From NCBI GenBank assembly GCA_963677935.2, contig CAXXEH010000003.1, forward strand, positions 1,426,001 to 1,490,000: 64,000 bases of DNA, written 5' to 3'. Made by a program: the position numbers and the translations under genes. The stretch comes from JAAFHB01 sp963677935. Its GTDB lineage: Bacteria > Bacteroidota > Bacteroidia > Bacteroidales > Prolixibacteraceae. Below, in pieces: positions 1 through 8,019 of this stretch (position 1 is the stretch's first letter; each line of letters begins with the position of its first letter). The notes under the pieces are model-generated. The model had not been told where the DNA came from. It saw only the letters and a program-made list of their open reading frames with translations, and ran no database searches.

Positions 1-95
1 GCTGTCAAGTAAATTGAACTTAATTTATTTCTGGTTTTCTGTTAACAATCATAAACCGTTTTAAAGGCGACTTACCCTACCGTATGGATAAAACA

Positions 96-124
96 AAAGA
101 GACAAGGTGGCGCCTTGTCTCTTT
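96..124 (-). terminator. Intrinsic terminator of the etf/acyl-CoA dehydrogenase operon
   Basis: Perfect 12-bp stem (AAAGAGACAAGG / CCTTGTCTCTTT) with a 5-nt loop. On the minus strand it is followed by TTTTGTTTTA, a good U tract, about 65 bp after the stop codon of the acyl-CoA dehydrogenase gene. Confidence 0.8.
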
Positions 125-150
125 GCAATATACTAATATTTATAACAAAA

Positions 151-173
151 GTGACAAGGCGGTGCCTAGTCAC
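151..173. repeat. Second hairpin related to the terminator
   Basis: GTGACAAGGC, loop GGT, GCCTAGTCAC: 10-bp stem with one mismatch. Its core (GACAAGG.GG.GCCT.GTC) matches the hairpin at 96-124, so the two look like diverged copies of one palindrome. It lies 15 bp downstream of the dehydrogenase stop codon and may slow or protect the mRNA end. Confidence 0.6.
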
Positions 174-187
174 AATGATGTCCCGAA

Positions 188-1891
188 TTAATATTTATAA
201 TGACCGATATCTTCCAACGATGAAGCCCTGATAAATTCGGCCCTGGCTTTAACTTCTCCTTTTGCCATTTTATTAAAATTCTGGGCGGAACGCGAATATT
301 CCATATCGCGGTTGGCATCAATTACCAATAAGTAGCTCATGATAATATAGCCTGCCATTTCGACCACGCGGCGGGCATGGAAATCGAGGAATTCATTGTC
401 GTTAACAGCAATCACCTTTTCGACAGCCTCTTCGTAATCCTGGGTCAGTGAGATCAGAATACGACGGTATTTTTCAAGTTCAGGTCTTAATTCCTGCTTT
501 TCATACACGCGTATTTGCTTCAGATATCCACCTGTGGTAACCCCTCTGATAGCTGCAACAACCTGCAATTGAGTGGTTCCTTCGTAAATTGTGGTAATAC
601 GGGCATCGCGGTAGATCCGTTCCACCGCATAATCTTTCATAAAACCCGATCCACCATGAATTTGGATGGCGTCATAAGCATTTTGATTGCAATATTCGGA
701 AGTAATCCCTTTTACCAATGGGGTAAATACGTCGGCCAAACGCTGGAATTCCTTCATCTCATCACGCTCCTCACTGGTCAGTTTACGCTCCTCCGAGATA
801 TGCTGATAGGTTTTGTAAAGATCGACAAACCTCGAAGTTTCATAAAGCAATGTTCTGGATGCATCGAGTTTTGCTTTCATTACTGAAAGCATTTCGTAAA
901 CTGCAGGGAACTGAATGATTGCTTTTCCAAATTGGGCACGCTCTTTTGCATATTGTAGTGCCTCACGATAGGCTGCTTCGGAGATTCCCACAGACTGTGC
1001 TGCAATTCCAAGGCGTGCGCCATTCATGAGAGCCATTACGTATTTGATCAACCCCATTTTGCGGTTTCCGATTAGTTCACCTGGGGCATCTTTAAATACA
1101 AGTTCACAGGTGGGTGATCCGATAATACCCATCTTGTGTTCAATTCTTCGCACAGTAACGCCGCCATTGCGCTTGTCATAAACATACATTGACAAGCCGC
1201 GACCATCGCGTGTACCCTCTTCGGACCGGGCAAGAACCAGGGCAATGTCTCCATCTCCATTGGTAATAAACCGTTTAACACCATTGAGCAACCAGGTACC
1301 TTTCTTTTCGGAATAAGTAGCTTTAAGCTGTACGGCCTGAAGATCAGATCCTGCATCGGGTTCGGTGAGGTCCATTGCCATTGTTTCACCCTGAACAACA
1401 CGGGTAAGCCATCTCTCCTTTTGTTCCTCCGATGCAAATTCATTTAAAGTCTCAGCACAATCCTGCAATCCCCAAATATTTACAAACCCTGCATCTGCCC
1501 TCGAAACGATATCGGCAGCCATAATGTACGGAACAATCGGGAAATTAAGTCCGCCAAACCTTCGTGGTAAAGTAATTCCGAGTAAACCAGCCTTAATAAG
1601 GGCATCAAGATTTTCCTGCGTACCCTTTGCATAGATGACACGTCCGTCGACCACCCGCGGGCCTTCAGCATCAATTGATTCGGCATTTGGCCCAATGATA
1701 TCACCGCTGATTTCCCCAACTACCTCAAGTACACGCTCATAGCTATCCATGGCGTCCTCAAAATCAAGGGGTGCATAATCAAAGTCAGCCTTATCGGTGA
1801 AATTTCGCTCTTTCAGCATGACCAGTTTTTGCATCATGGGATGCGTCAGGTGGAATTTTAAGTCTCTGTTATCGTTATATAAATTTGCCAT
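188..1891 (-). CDS. Acyl-CoA dehydrogenase family protein
   Basis: A 567-residue FAD-dependent acyl-CoA dehydrogenase, expected to introduce a 2,3 double bond into an acyl-CoA and pass electrons to ETF. The FAD/substrate signature DLTEPDAGSD is at residues 174-183, an AQFGKAI-type helix is near 319-326, and the C-terminal IHGGSGFMKD...IYEGTT block is at 411-440, with Glu437 at the usual catalytic-base position. Residues 440-567 form the extra C-terminal extension found in the longer (about 570-600 residue) members. It is the last gene after etfB and etfA (40-bp gap), so these almost certainly supply its electron acceptor. The chain-length preference cannot be read from sequence. Confidence 0.93.
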   Translation of the reverse strand: MANLYNDNRDLKFHLTHPMMQKLVMLKERNFTDKADFDYAPLDFEDAMDSYERVLEVVGEISGDIIGPNAESIDAEGPRVVDGRVIYAKGTQENLDALIKAGLLGITLPRRFGGLNFPIVPYIMAADIVSRADAGFVNIWGLQDCAETLNEFASEEQKERWLTRVVQGETMAMDLTEPDAGSDLQAVQLKATYSEKKGTWLLNGVKRFITNGDGDIALVLARSEEGTRDGRGLSMYVYDKRNGGVTVRRIEHKMGIIGSPTCELVFKDAPGELIGNRKMGLIKYVMALMNGARLGIAAQSVGISEAAYREALQYAKERAQFGKAIIQFPAVYEMLSVMKAKLDASRTLLYETSRFVDLYKTYQHISEERKLTSEERDEMKEFQRLADVFTPLVKGITSEYCNQNAYDAIQIHGGSGFMKDYAVERIYRDARITTIYEGTTQLQVVAAIRGVTTGGYLKQIRVYEKQELRPELEKYRRILISLTQDYEEAVEKVIAVNDNEFLDFHARRVVEMAGYIIMSYLLVIDANRDMEYSRSAQNFNKMAKGEVKARAEFIRASSLEDIGHYKY

Positions 1892-1931
1892 TTCTCTTTT
1901 AATTTTATGATATAAACCGGCTATATCCGAC

Positions 1932-2951
1932 TTACTTCGTATTTAATTTATAATACTTAATCATTTTAGGGATAATTTCGGCGATATCTCCGGTAATCAC
2001 ATAATCAGCCAAAGCATTAATCGGGGCTTCAGGGTCAGTATTAATTGAGATAATCTGCGCAGACTCTTCCATTCCGGCACGGTGCTGAACCTGGCCTGAA
2101 ATTCCGCAAGCAATGTACAATTTAGGACGAACCGTGATACCCGTCTGTCCGATCTGCCGCTCATGTTCGGCATAACCGGCATCAACTGCAGCACGAGAGG
2201 CGCCAACTTCGGCTCCCAGCACATTAGCAAGCTCATAGAGCAATTTAAAATTCTCTTTTGAACCAACACCATAACCACCAGAAACAACGATGGAAGCCCC
2301 TTTAATATTGATTTTCCGTTTTTCGAGATGGCGTTCAATAATTTGAACTGCAAAATCGGTATCGGACACATATTTTGAAACTTCAAGATGATTGACTTTG
2401 CTAGGATAATTCTTGTTGATGATCTCTTTTTTCATCACTCCTTCACGGACGGTTGCCATTTGAGGCCGGCAATCGGGATTAATGATCCATGCAATGATGT
2501 TTCCACCAAACGCCGGACGGATCTGATACAACAGATTCTTATAAATTTTACCAGCTTTCTTATCTTCGTGGTCCCCAATTTCAAGACTTGTACAGTCAGC
2601 AGTCAATCCACTGTGCAGCGCTGATGAAACTCTTGGCCCTAAATCGCGTCCAATTGGTGTTGCGCCCATCAAGGCGATCTGAGGTTTCTCCTCCTGGAAT
2701 AGCTTAATCAGAACAGCCGCGTGAGGCATTGTGGTATATGGGGCTAAACGGGGGTCATCGATCATATGCACAACATCGGCGCCATAAGGAATAACCTGTT
2801 TTTCAACGTCTTTAAGCCCTGCACCAATGATTACTGCTTCGAGCTGGCATTTTAATTCATTGGCCAGACTACGGCCTTTGGTAAGGAGTTCAAGGCTCAC
2901 ATCGGCGACAACTCCCTCTTCAACTTCACAATAAACAAATATATTATTCAT
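1932..2951 (-). CDS. etfA: Electron transfer flavoprotein subunit alpha
   Basis: The FAD-carrying subunit of ETF, which takes electrons from acyl-CoA dehydrogenases. The C-terminal FAD domain is clear: GGYGVGSKENF, then GASRAAVDAG, then the ETF-alpha signature LYIACGISGQVQHRAG followed by IISINTDPEAPI. About 339 residues from the ATG at 2951 (MNNIFVYCEVEEG); an in-frame upstream start would only add residues without similarity to the family. It lies 34 bp after etfB and 40 bp before the dehydrogenase gene, forming a three-gene operon. The subunit assignment is firm; whether this ETF is bifurcating cannot be decided here. Confidence 0.94.
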   Translation of the reverse strand: MNNIFVYCEVEEGVVADVSLELLTKGRSLANELKCQLEAVIIGAGLKDVEKQVIPYGADVVHMIDDPRLAPYTTMPHAAVLIKLFQEEKPQIALMGATPIGRDLGPRVSSALHSGLTADCTSLEIGDHEDKKAGKIYKNLLYQIRPAFGGNIIAWIINPDCRPQMATVREGVMKKEIINKNYPSKVNHLEVSKYVSDTDFAVQIIERHLEKRKINIKGASIVVSGGYGVGSKENFKLLYELANVLGAEVGASRAAVDAGYAEHERQIGQTGITVRPKLYIACGISGQVQHRAGMEESAQIISINTDPEAPINALADYVITGDIAEIIPKMIKYYKLNTK

Positions 2952-2985
2952 TTCGAATATTTTTGAATCTATAAACAATTAACTA

Positions 2986-3861
2986 TTAGCCAATTACGTG
3001 ACTATCGATTAGCTCCTTCATCAAGTCATTTATACCTTCATCGGCAGCAGTCAATCGTTTAGCATCCTTTGCCTGTAAGATAACATTCTCGATCCGTTTT
3101 ACTTTTGTCGGGGAACCAGCCAAACCCAGTTGGCCCGGCTCTGACTTAATTTCATTGATTGTCATTTCCTGGATGTTCAGGAATGGGCGTGAATCATAAA
3201 GATAAAGATAATCTTCGGTTGCCTCCTGACGTTCAGTAACTGTACGGGCATGTTTGTACTTCATCAGCAATTTGGCATTTCGAGACCGGCAATCAGGTGC
3301 TGAGCTGTTTACCGTCAGTAATAACGGAAGCGGAGCTTTTACAGTTTCTACGCCATTATCGAGCCTGCGACGAACAGTAATCTGTGATTTGTCAACCTGA
3401 AGAATTGCTTCAACATAGGTAACCTGATTCATTCCCAGTTTTTCAGCCACCTGGGGACCCACCTGAGCAGTGTCTCCATCGATCGCCTGCCGTCCGGCTA
3501 CGATCAGATCAAACTTACCCATCTCTTTAATTGCCTGCGATAGCGCATAAGAGGTAGCCAATGTGTCAGAACCTGCAAAAGCCCTGTCTGTCAGCAAAAT
3601 ACCTCCATCGGCTCCGCGATATAACCCTTCCCGGATAATTTCGGCAGCTCTACCCGGTCCCATGGTCAAAATGGTTACTGTTGTTCCGGGAATCTCATCC
3701 TTCACGCGAAGTGCAAGCTCCAGTGCATTGAGATCCTCTGGATTAAAAATTGCAGGAAGAACAGCCCTGTTTACAGTTCCATCTGCTTTCATGGCATCTT
3801 TCCCAACGTTTCGTGTGTCGGGAACCTGCTTGGCTAATACAATAATTTTAATACCCTTCAT
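2986..3861 (-). CDS. etfB: Electron transfer flavoprotein subunit beta
   Basis: ETF beta, the AMP-binding partner of EtfA. The start chosen is ATG at 3861 (MKGIKIIVLAKQVPDT), which gives the family's standard N-terminus and 291 residues; a 28-residue upstream extension from a TTG codon would overlap the promoter. Visible family blocks are NPEDLNALELALRVKD, TMGPGRAAEIIREGLYRGAD (about 70-90) and GRQAIDGDTAQVGPQVAE (about 145-162). First gene of the etfB-etfA-dehydrogenase operon; a TAnnTTTG box lies 35-42 bp upstream. Confidence 0.94.
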   Translation of the reverse strand: MKGIKIIVLAKQVPDTRNVGKDAMKADGTVNRAVLPAIFNPEDLNALELALRVKDEIPGTTVTILTMGPGRAAEIIREGLYRGADGGILLTDRAFAGSDTLATSYALSQAIKEMGKFDLIVAGRQAIDGDTAQVGPQVAEKLGMNQVTYVEAILQVDKSQITVRRRLDNGVETVKAPLPLLLTVNSSAPDCRSRNAKLLMKYKHARTVTERQEATEDYLYLYDSRPFLNIQEMTINEIKSEPGQLGLAGSPTKVKRIENVILQAKDAKRLTAADEGINDLMKELIDSHVIG

Positions 3862-3895
3862 AATTATTCTATATGATTTTGAATCTTTTGGTTGG

Positions 3896-3926
3896 CAAAT
3901 ATAAAACTTCAATCTTTGCTGACCAA
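3896..3926 (-). promoter_or_regulatory. Promoter of the etfBA operon
   Basis: The minus strand has TATATTTG at 3903-3896, matching the Bacteroidetes -7 consensus TAnnTTTG, preceded after 19 bp by TTGG (an imperfect -33 TTTG). This predicts a leader of about 30 nt before the etfB ATG. Confidence 0.55.
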
Positions 3927-4342
3927 CTCTGACCATTGAACTCAAAATAATGAATTATCAGCATAAAGTGGTTCAATCAGCAAATCCGACCCTAAAACAC
4001 CCCTGGAAGTCAAACCCGTCAAGGCATTAGAACAAAAAAACCAATCAGTCGAAAATTTGATCGGGTATTTTGACCTGAATAATTTAGAATGAATATAGAA
4101 AACCCGCTACCCAAACCGAACAGTTTTTCGACTCCTGCAGACTAAATATTATTGAATCCAAGTTTTTGAAATGAACTTTATGATAAAATTAAAGATGGGC
4201 TATTGTCCAAATTTTTTATCTTTACCCGGTAGATTTAAATAAGCAGTTGATGTAAGGCTTAAACAATCACATTTGATGAAATGCAATATTGTTGACCTAA
4301 TTACTTTTTATCGGACACCAATCATAATAAACAGTTTCTAAA
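3927..4342. other. Intergenic region between the etf operon and the GH106 gene
   Basis: AT-rich, about 415 bp, between two divergently transcribed genes. No coding region or strong hairpin is visible. The only promoter-like element towards the right is TATCTTTA at 4217-4224, one base from the TAnnTTTG consensus; if used, the GH106 mRNA leader would be about 110 nt. Confidence 0.5.
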
Positions 4343-7300
4343 ATGATTACTGAAAAAACACCTATCTTCCTGCTAACATTTATCATCCTGATATTTTCAG
4401 CTATAATGTCGGCGGCACAGTCTTCTGTTGTCCCTTCAGCTTTTGAACTTAACCGCCAGTTTGGAAAGCACGATATTGAAGCATTCAGCAATCCGCCACA
4501 AATCTACCGTCCCCAAACCTGGTTCCATTATATTGGCGGCAATGTATCAAAAGCAGGCATTACAGCTGATCTGGAAGCAATTGCAAAGACAGGAATTTCT
4601 GGAATCCAGTTATTCCATGGACAATTTGGTGGTCCATGGCCGGGGGTTGTACCTCAAATTGCCTGTCTTAGTCCGCTATGGGATGATGCGGTAAAACATA
4701 CCGCCCAGGAATGTCGTCGTTTAGGCCTCCGTTTTACCATGCAGAACTGCCCTGGCTGGGCAATGTCAGGAGGGCCATGGATTGAGCCTTCAAATGCAAT
4801 GCGCCATCTGGTGTTGAGTCGTACTGATACAGATGGTGGAAGTAGTGTAAGCATCACCTTACCGGTTCCGCAGCCAAGTAATGAACCGTGGCGCGATTAT
4901 AGAGAGATCGCAGTTCTTGCATTTCCCACACCGATGGATGATTCAGGTACCCCACTCAAGCCCAAACAGGTAAACAGTAACCTTCAGAATTTGGAATGGA
5001 TGGAGTGTCTGGCAGGAAATCTCAAAAAATCGATTTCACTTCCCCCCTCTCAGGAAGGTAATCCCAACTGGATTGAGGTAACCTTTCCCGATGAAATTGC
5101 GGTACGTTCAGTAGAGTTTTCAAGTATCAACGGTTTCTTCCATGATTTTTGTTACGAGCCTGGTGTATCTGTAACAGTGCAGGCCATCTTTCCGGATGGC
5201 AAATCTGAGGTAGTGCTTCATACTTCCTTACCACAAAGTAACTGGCAGGATGACCGGCCTATTACACTAGCCTGCGATGAGTTAAAAGGGATAAAAACCT
5301 ACCGGATTTCGATAGTCAATCAACATCCTATGGCACTCGGTTCGCTTCGGTTGTTCTCATCTGCCCGAAAGAATAATTGGGAATCGGAAGCCGGATGGAC
5401 GTTGCGCAGCATTATGCGTGAAGGGGAGCATCCCAGGCAATCGTCGGCCGCTTTTGTTGATCCAATTAAAATCCTTGACATTACTTCAAAAATGGATAAA
5501 CAGGGTAACCTGACATGGAATGCGCCTGGCGGCAAATGGACCATTCTGCGCATTGGCCATGTCAATACAGGGATGAAAAACGGTCCTGCCCCCGCTGAAG
5601 GAACAGGATGGGAATGCAATAAACTTTCGGAGGCAGGCCCTGACGCTCAATTTGCCGGTTATATCGGGCGACTTTCCGGTAAGGGAGGGGCGATCAATGG
5701 AATGTTGAACGGAATGCTGATGGATAGCTGGGAATGTAAAACCCAAACCTGGACAGCGAACATGGAAGAAGAATTTAACCGGGTATCGCGTTATGATCTT
5801 CGTAAATGGTTGCCTGCTATATTCGGATATGTAATAGGCGACCATGAAACAACCACACGATTCCTTCGCGACTGGCGGACCACTATCAACGACCTATATA
5901 CCAATAAGTTTTACGGAAGGATGGCAAAACTTGCAAAAGATAACGGTCAGTCCATTGCATTCGAAACCGCTGCTGGGGATGTCTTTCCTGCCGATATTCT
6001 CGAATATTTCAAGTATGCCGATGTACCCATGTGCGAATTCTGGCAACATTCTTCAGAAACATTCGTGGGTTCCCTTAATTTTAAACCCATCAAACCCACA
6101 GCTTCTGCAGGCAGGCTTTACGGGAAACCGCGTATCGCAGCCGAAGCTTTTACCTCTTTTGAGCTAACCTGGGATGAGCACTTAAGTGTTTTAAAGGAAA
6201 CAGCCAATATCAACTGTATCGAAGGGGTGACGCATTTAGTGTTTCATACTTACACGCACAATCCCCGTATCGATTTTCTCCCTCCCGGAACTTCATTTGG
6301 ATCAGGAATAGGAACACCGTTCCTGCGCGGACAGACCTGGTGGAAACATATGCCTGAGTTCACCACCTACCTGTCGCGTTGCACCTATCTGCTCGAACGT
6401 GGCAAACCCGTTTCCGATATTCTTTGGTACCTTGGAGATGAAATTAACCATAAACCTGATCAGCATGCGCTGCCTTCGGAAGGTTTTAAATATGATTACT
6501 GCAACCCTGATGTATTGCTCAACCGTTTATCCGTGAGCAACGGAATGGTTGTTACCCCCGAAGGGATCAGCTATCGCGTACTATGGTTACCCGATGTGCC
6601 GCGCATGTTACCACAGACATTGGAAAAATTACTCACACTTTTACGCGAAGGAGCGACAATTATTGGCGAAGCACCAAAAGGCCTTGCAACACTGACCGGC
6701 GGAGATGAAGCGCAAAAACGATTTGATGCCGCGGTATCCGGAATATGGGGAAATACTCCTGAAATCGGAATCCGGAATGTAGGAAAAGGAAAAATAGTGA
6801 GTGGAATGACACTTGCTGCTGCATTGGAAAAACTGAGAATAGCACCTGATGTAACAACTGAAGGCAAAGCTTTATGGCTTCACCGAAAAACGGATGGCGC
6901 CGACTGGTATTATATTTGTGCCCCCAGAGGAGGTGGATTTTGCGGGACTCTTAACTTTCGCAATAGCGGAAATGTTGAAATTTGGGATCCGCTAACAGGC
7001 AAGGTTTCATCAGCAGTTTCAAACAGCGCCGACAATCGCACCCGGGTAATGCTGGATTTACCGCAGGCAGGTTCCTGTTTTGTTGTTTTCCGGAAGTCGG
7101 GAAAAGCTATCAGTGGATTAAAAAATGTGCAGCCTGAAAAACTGCAGCAAACAATTCCATTCACCATGAAATGGAATCTGGTTTTTCCTGCAGGATGGGG
7201 ATCGCCATCCCCGCTTTTGGTGAATGAGTTGAAAGCATGGAAAGACCTTGATATGACTCCCGAAGCAAAGGCATTTTCCGGAACGGCAACTTACACCACA

Positions 7301-7627
7301 ACATTCAATGCCGGAAACATAAAAAATAATACAAGTTTTTTGCTTGATCTTGGCCGGGTTGAAATGATTGCTGTGGTATCTCTTAATGGTAAACCGATAC
7401 GCACATTGTGGACACCACCCTACAAAGTTGATCTTACCGGCGCCGTTAAATCAGGATCCAATACTTTAACCGTGGAAGTGACCAGCACATGGTTCAACCG
7501 TCTTGTATATGATGCCGGCCAACCAGAAGATCAGCGTAAAACATGGACCATCAACGGCCCTAAGAAAGAGGCAGCGCTAAGGGAAAGCGGGCTGATTGGT
7601 CCGGTAATGCTCTACTCAGAAAAGTAA
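4343..7627 (+). CDS. Secreted GH106-type alpha-L-rhamnosidase
   Basis: A 1094-residue exported glycoside hydrolase. The first 25 or so residues form a Sec signal peptide ending near MSAAQS. The GH106 hallmarks follow: TWFHYIGGNVSKAGITADL near residues 57-75, NCPGWAMSGGPW at 135-146, and a conserved RIAAEAF segment at 597-603 whose Glu601 is a candidate catalytic acid/base (inferred from conservation). The C-terminal ~150 residues look like a beta-sandwich carbohydrate-binding domain. GH106 enzymes remove terminal alpha-L-rhamnose, for example from pectic rhamnogalacturonans. It stands alone next to housekeeping genes with no SusC/D pair in view; the GH105 gene at the right edge would be a logical partner. 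Other rhamnose-like specificities cannot be excluded. Confidence 0.85.
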   Translation: MITEKTPIFLLTFIILIFSAIMSAAQSSVVPSAFELNRQFGKHDIEAFSNPPQIYRPQTWFHYIGGNVSKAGITADLEAIAKTGISGIQLFHGQFGGPWPGVVPQIACLSPLWDDAVKHTAQECRRLGLRFTMQNCPGWAMSGGPWIEPSNAMRHLVLSRTDTDGGSSVSITLPVPQPSNEPWRDYREIAVLAFPTPMDDSGTPLKPKQVNSNLQNLEWMECLAGNLKKSISLPPSQEGNPNWIEVTFPDEIAVRSVEFSSINGFFHDFCYEPGVSVTVQAIFPDGKSEVVLHTSLPQSNWQDDRPITLACDELKGIKTYRISIVNQHPMALGSLRLFSSARKNNWESEAGWTLRSIMREGEHPRQSSAAFVDPIKILDITSKMDKQGNLTWNAPGGKWTILRIGHVNTGMKNGPAPAEGTGWECNKLSEAGPDAQFAGYIGRLSGKGGAINGMLNGMLMDSWECKTQTWTANMEEEFNRVSRYDLRKWLPAIFGYVIGDHETTTRFLRDWRTTINDLYTNKFYGRMAKLAKDNGQSIAFETAAGDVFPADILEYFKYADVPMCEFWQHSSETFVGSLNFKPIKPTASAGRLYGKPRIAAEAFTSFELTWDEHLSVLKETANINCIEGVTHLVFHTYTHNPRIDFLPPGTSFGSGIGTPFLRGQTWWKHMPEFTTYLSRCTYLLERGKPVSDILWYLGDEINHKPDQHALPSEGFKYDYCNPDVLLNRLSVSNGMVVTPEGISYRVLWLPDVPRMLPQTLEKLLTLLREGATIIGEAPKGLATLTGGDEAQKRFDAAVSGIWGNTPEIGIRNVGKGKIVSGMTLAAALEKLRIAPDVTTEGKALWLHRKTDGADWYYICAPRGGGFCGTLNFRNSGNVEIWDPLTGKVSSAVSNSADNRTRVMLDLPQAGSCFVVFRKSGKAISGLKNVQPEKLQQTIPFTMKWNLVFPAGWGSPSPLLVNELKAWKDLDMTPEAKAFSGTATYTTTFNAGNIKNNTSFLLDLGRVEMIAVVSLNGKPIRTLWTPPYKVDLTGAVKSGSNTLTVEVTSTWFNRLVYDAGQPEDQRKTWTINGPKKEAALRESGLIGPVMLYSEK

Positions 7628-7642
7628 CAATTTATCAAGTAA

Positions 7643-7676
7643 AAAAAAGCTCCTCCTTTCGGAAGAGCTTTTTTAT
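7643..7676. terminator. Bidirectional terminator between GH106 gene and rpo operon
   Basis: AAAAAAGCTC-CTCC loop GGAAGAGCTTTTTT: GC-rich stem with one mismatch, flanked by A and T runs on both sides, placed between the convergent GH106 gene and DUF3467 gene. Confidence 0.85.
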
Positions 7677-7695
7677 TGTTTCAAAATAGGAGTAA

Positions 7696-8010
7696 TTACG
7701 CCTGTCCGGTAGGACCACCAAAATTCATTGGAATCATATTATCCTGTCCCTCATGAATCTGTATTGGACCATGCAACGACTCATATTTATGTACATTCTC
7801 CTGAAGTGCCATCATCAACCTTTTGGTATGTTCAGGTGTCAAAATAATCCTCGACTTTACATTGGCCTTTGGAATGCCAGGCATGACAAGGATAAAATCG
7901 ACCACAAACTCAGAAGGTGAATGGGTAATGATTGCCAGATTGGAATAAGTACCCTGAGCCACATCTTCATTTAACTCGATATTCAGTTGATTCTGTTGTT
8001 CGTTGTTCAT
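7696..8010 (-). CDS. DUF3467 domain-containing protein
   Basis: 104 residues, with the DUF3467 pattern: YSNLAIITHSPSEFVVDF near 22-39, a central I.LTPEH.KRL...L element (about 56-68) and an acidic, glycine-rich tail. It starts 9 bp after the rpoC stop, so it is the last gene of the rpoBC transcript; this rpoC-DUF3467 linkage is recurrent in Bacteroidetes. The family is uncharacterised; co-transcription suggests a role near RNA polymerase, which is inference only. Confidence 0.85.
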   Translation of the reverse strand: MNNEQQNQLNIELNEDVAQGTYSNLAIITHSPSEFVVDFILVMPGIPKANVKSRIILTPEHTKRLMMALQENVHKYESLHGPIQIHEGQDNMIPMNFGGPTGQA

Positions 8011-8019
8011 AGCTTTTGA

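Noticed and set aside
2941..2978. Longer etfA N-terminus
   Set aside because: Extra residues MFIDSKIFE have no family similarity and the ATG at 2951 gives the standard start.
3927..4342. Possible sRNA in the gap before GH106
   Set aside because: A near -7 box (TATCTTTA) exists but no terminator or stable fold was seen.
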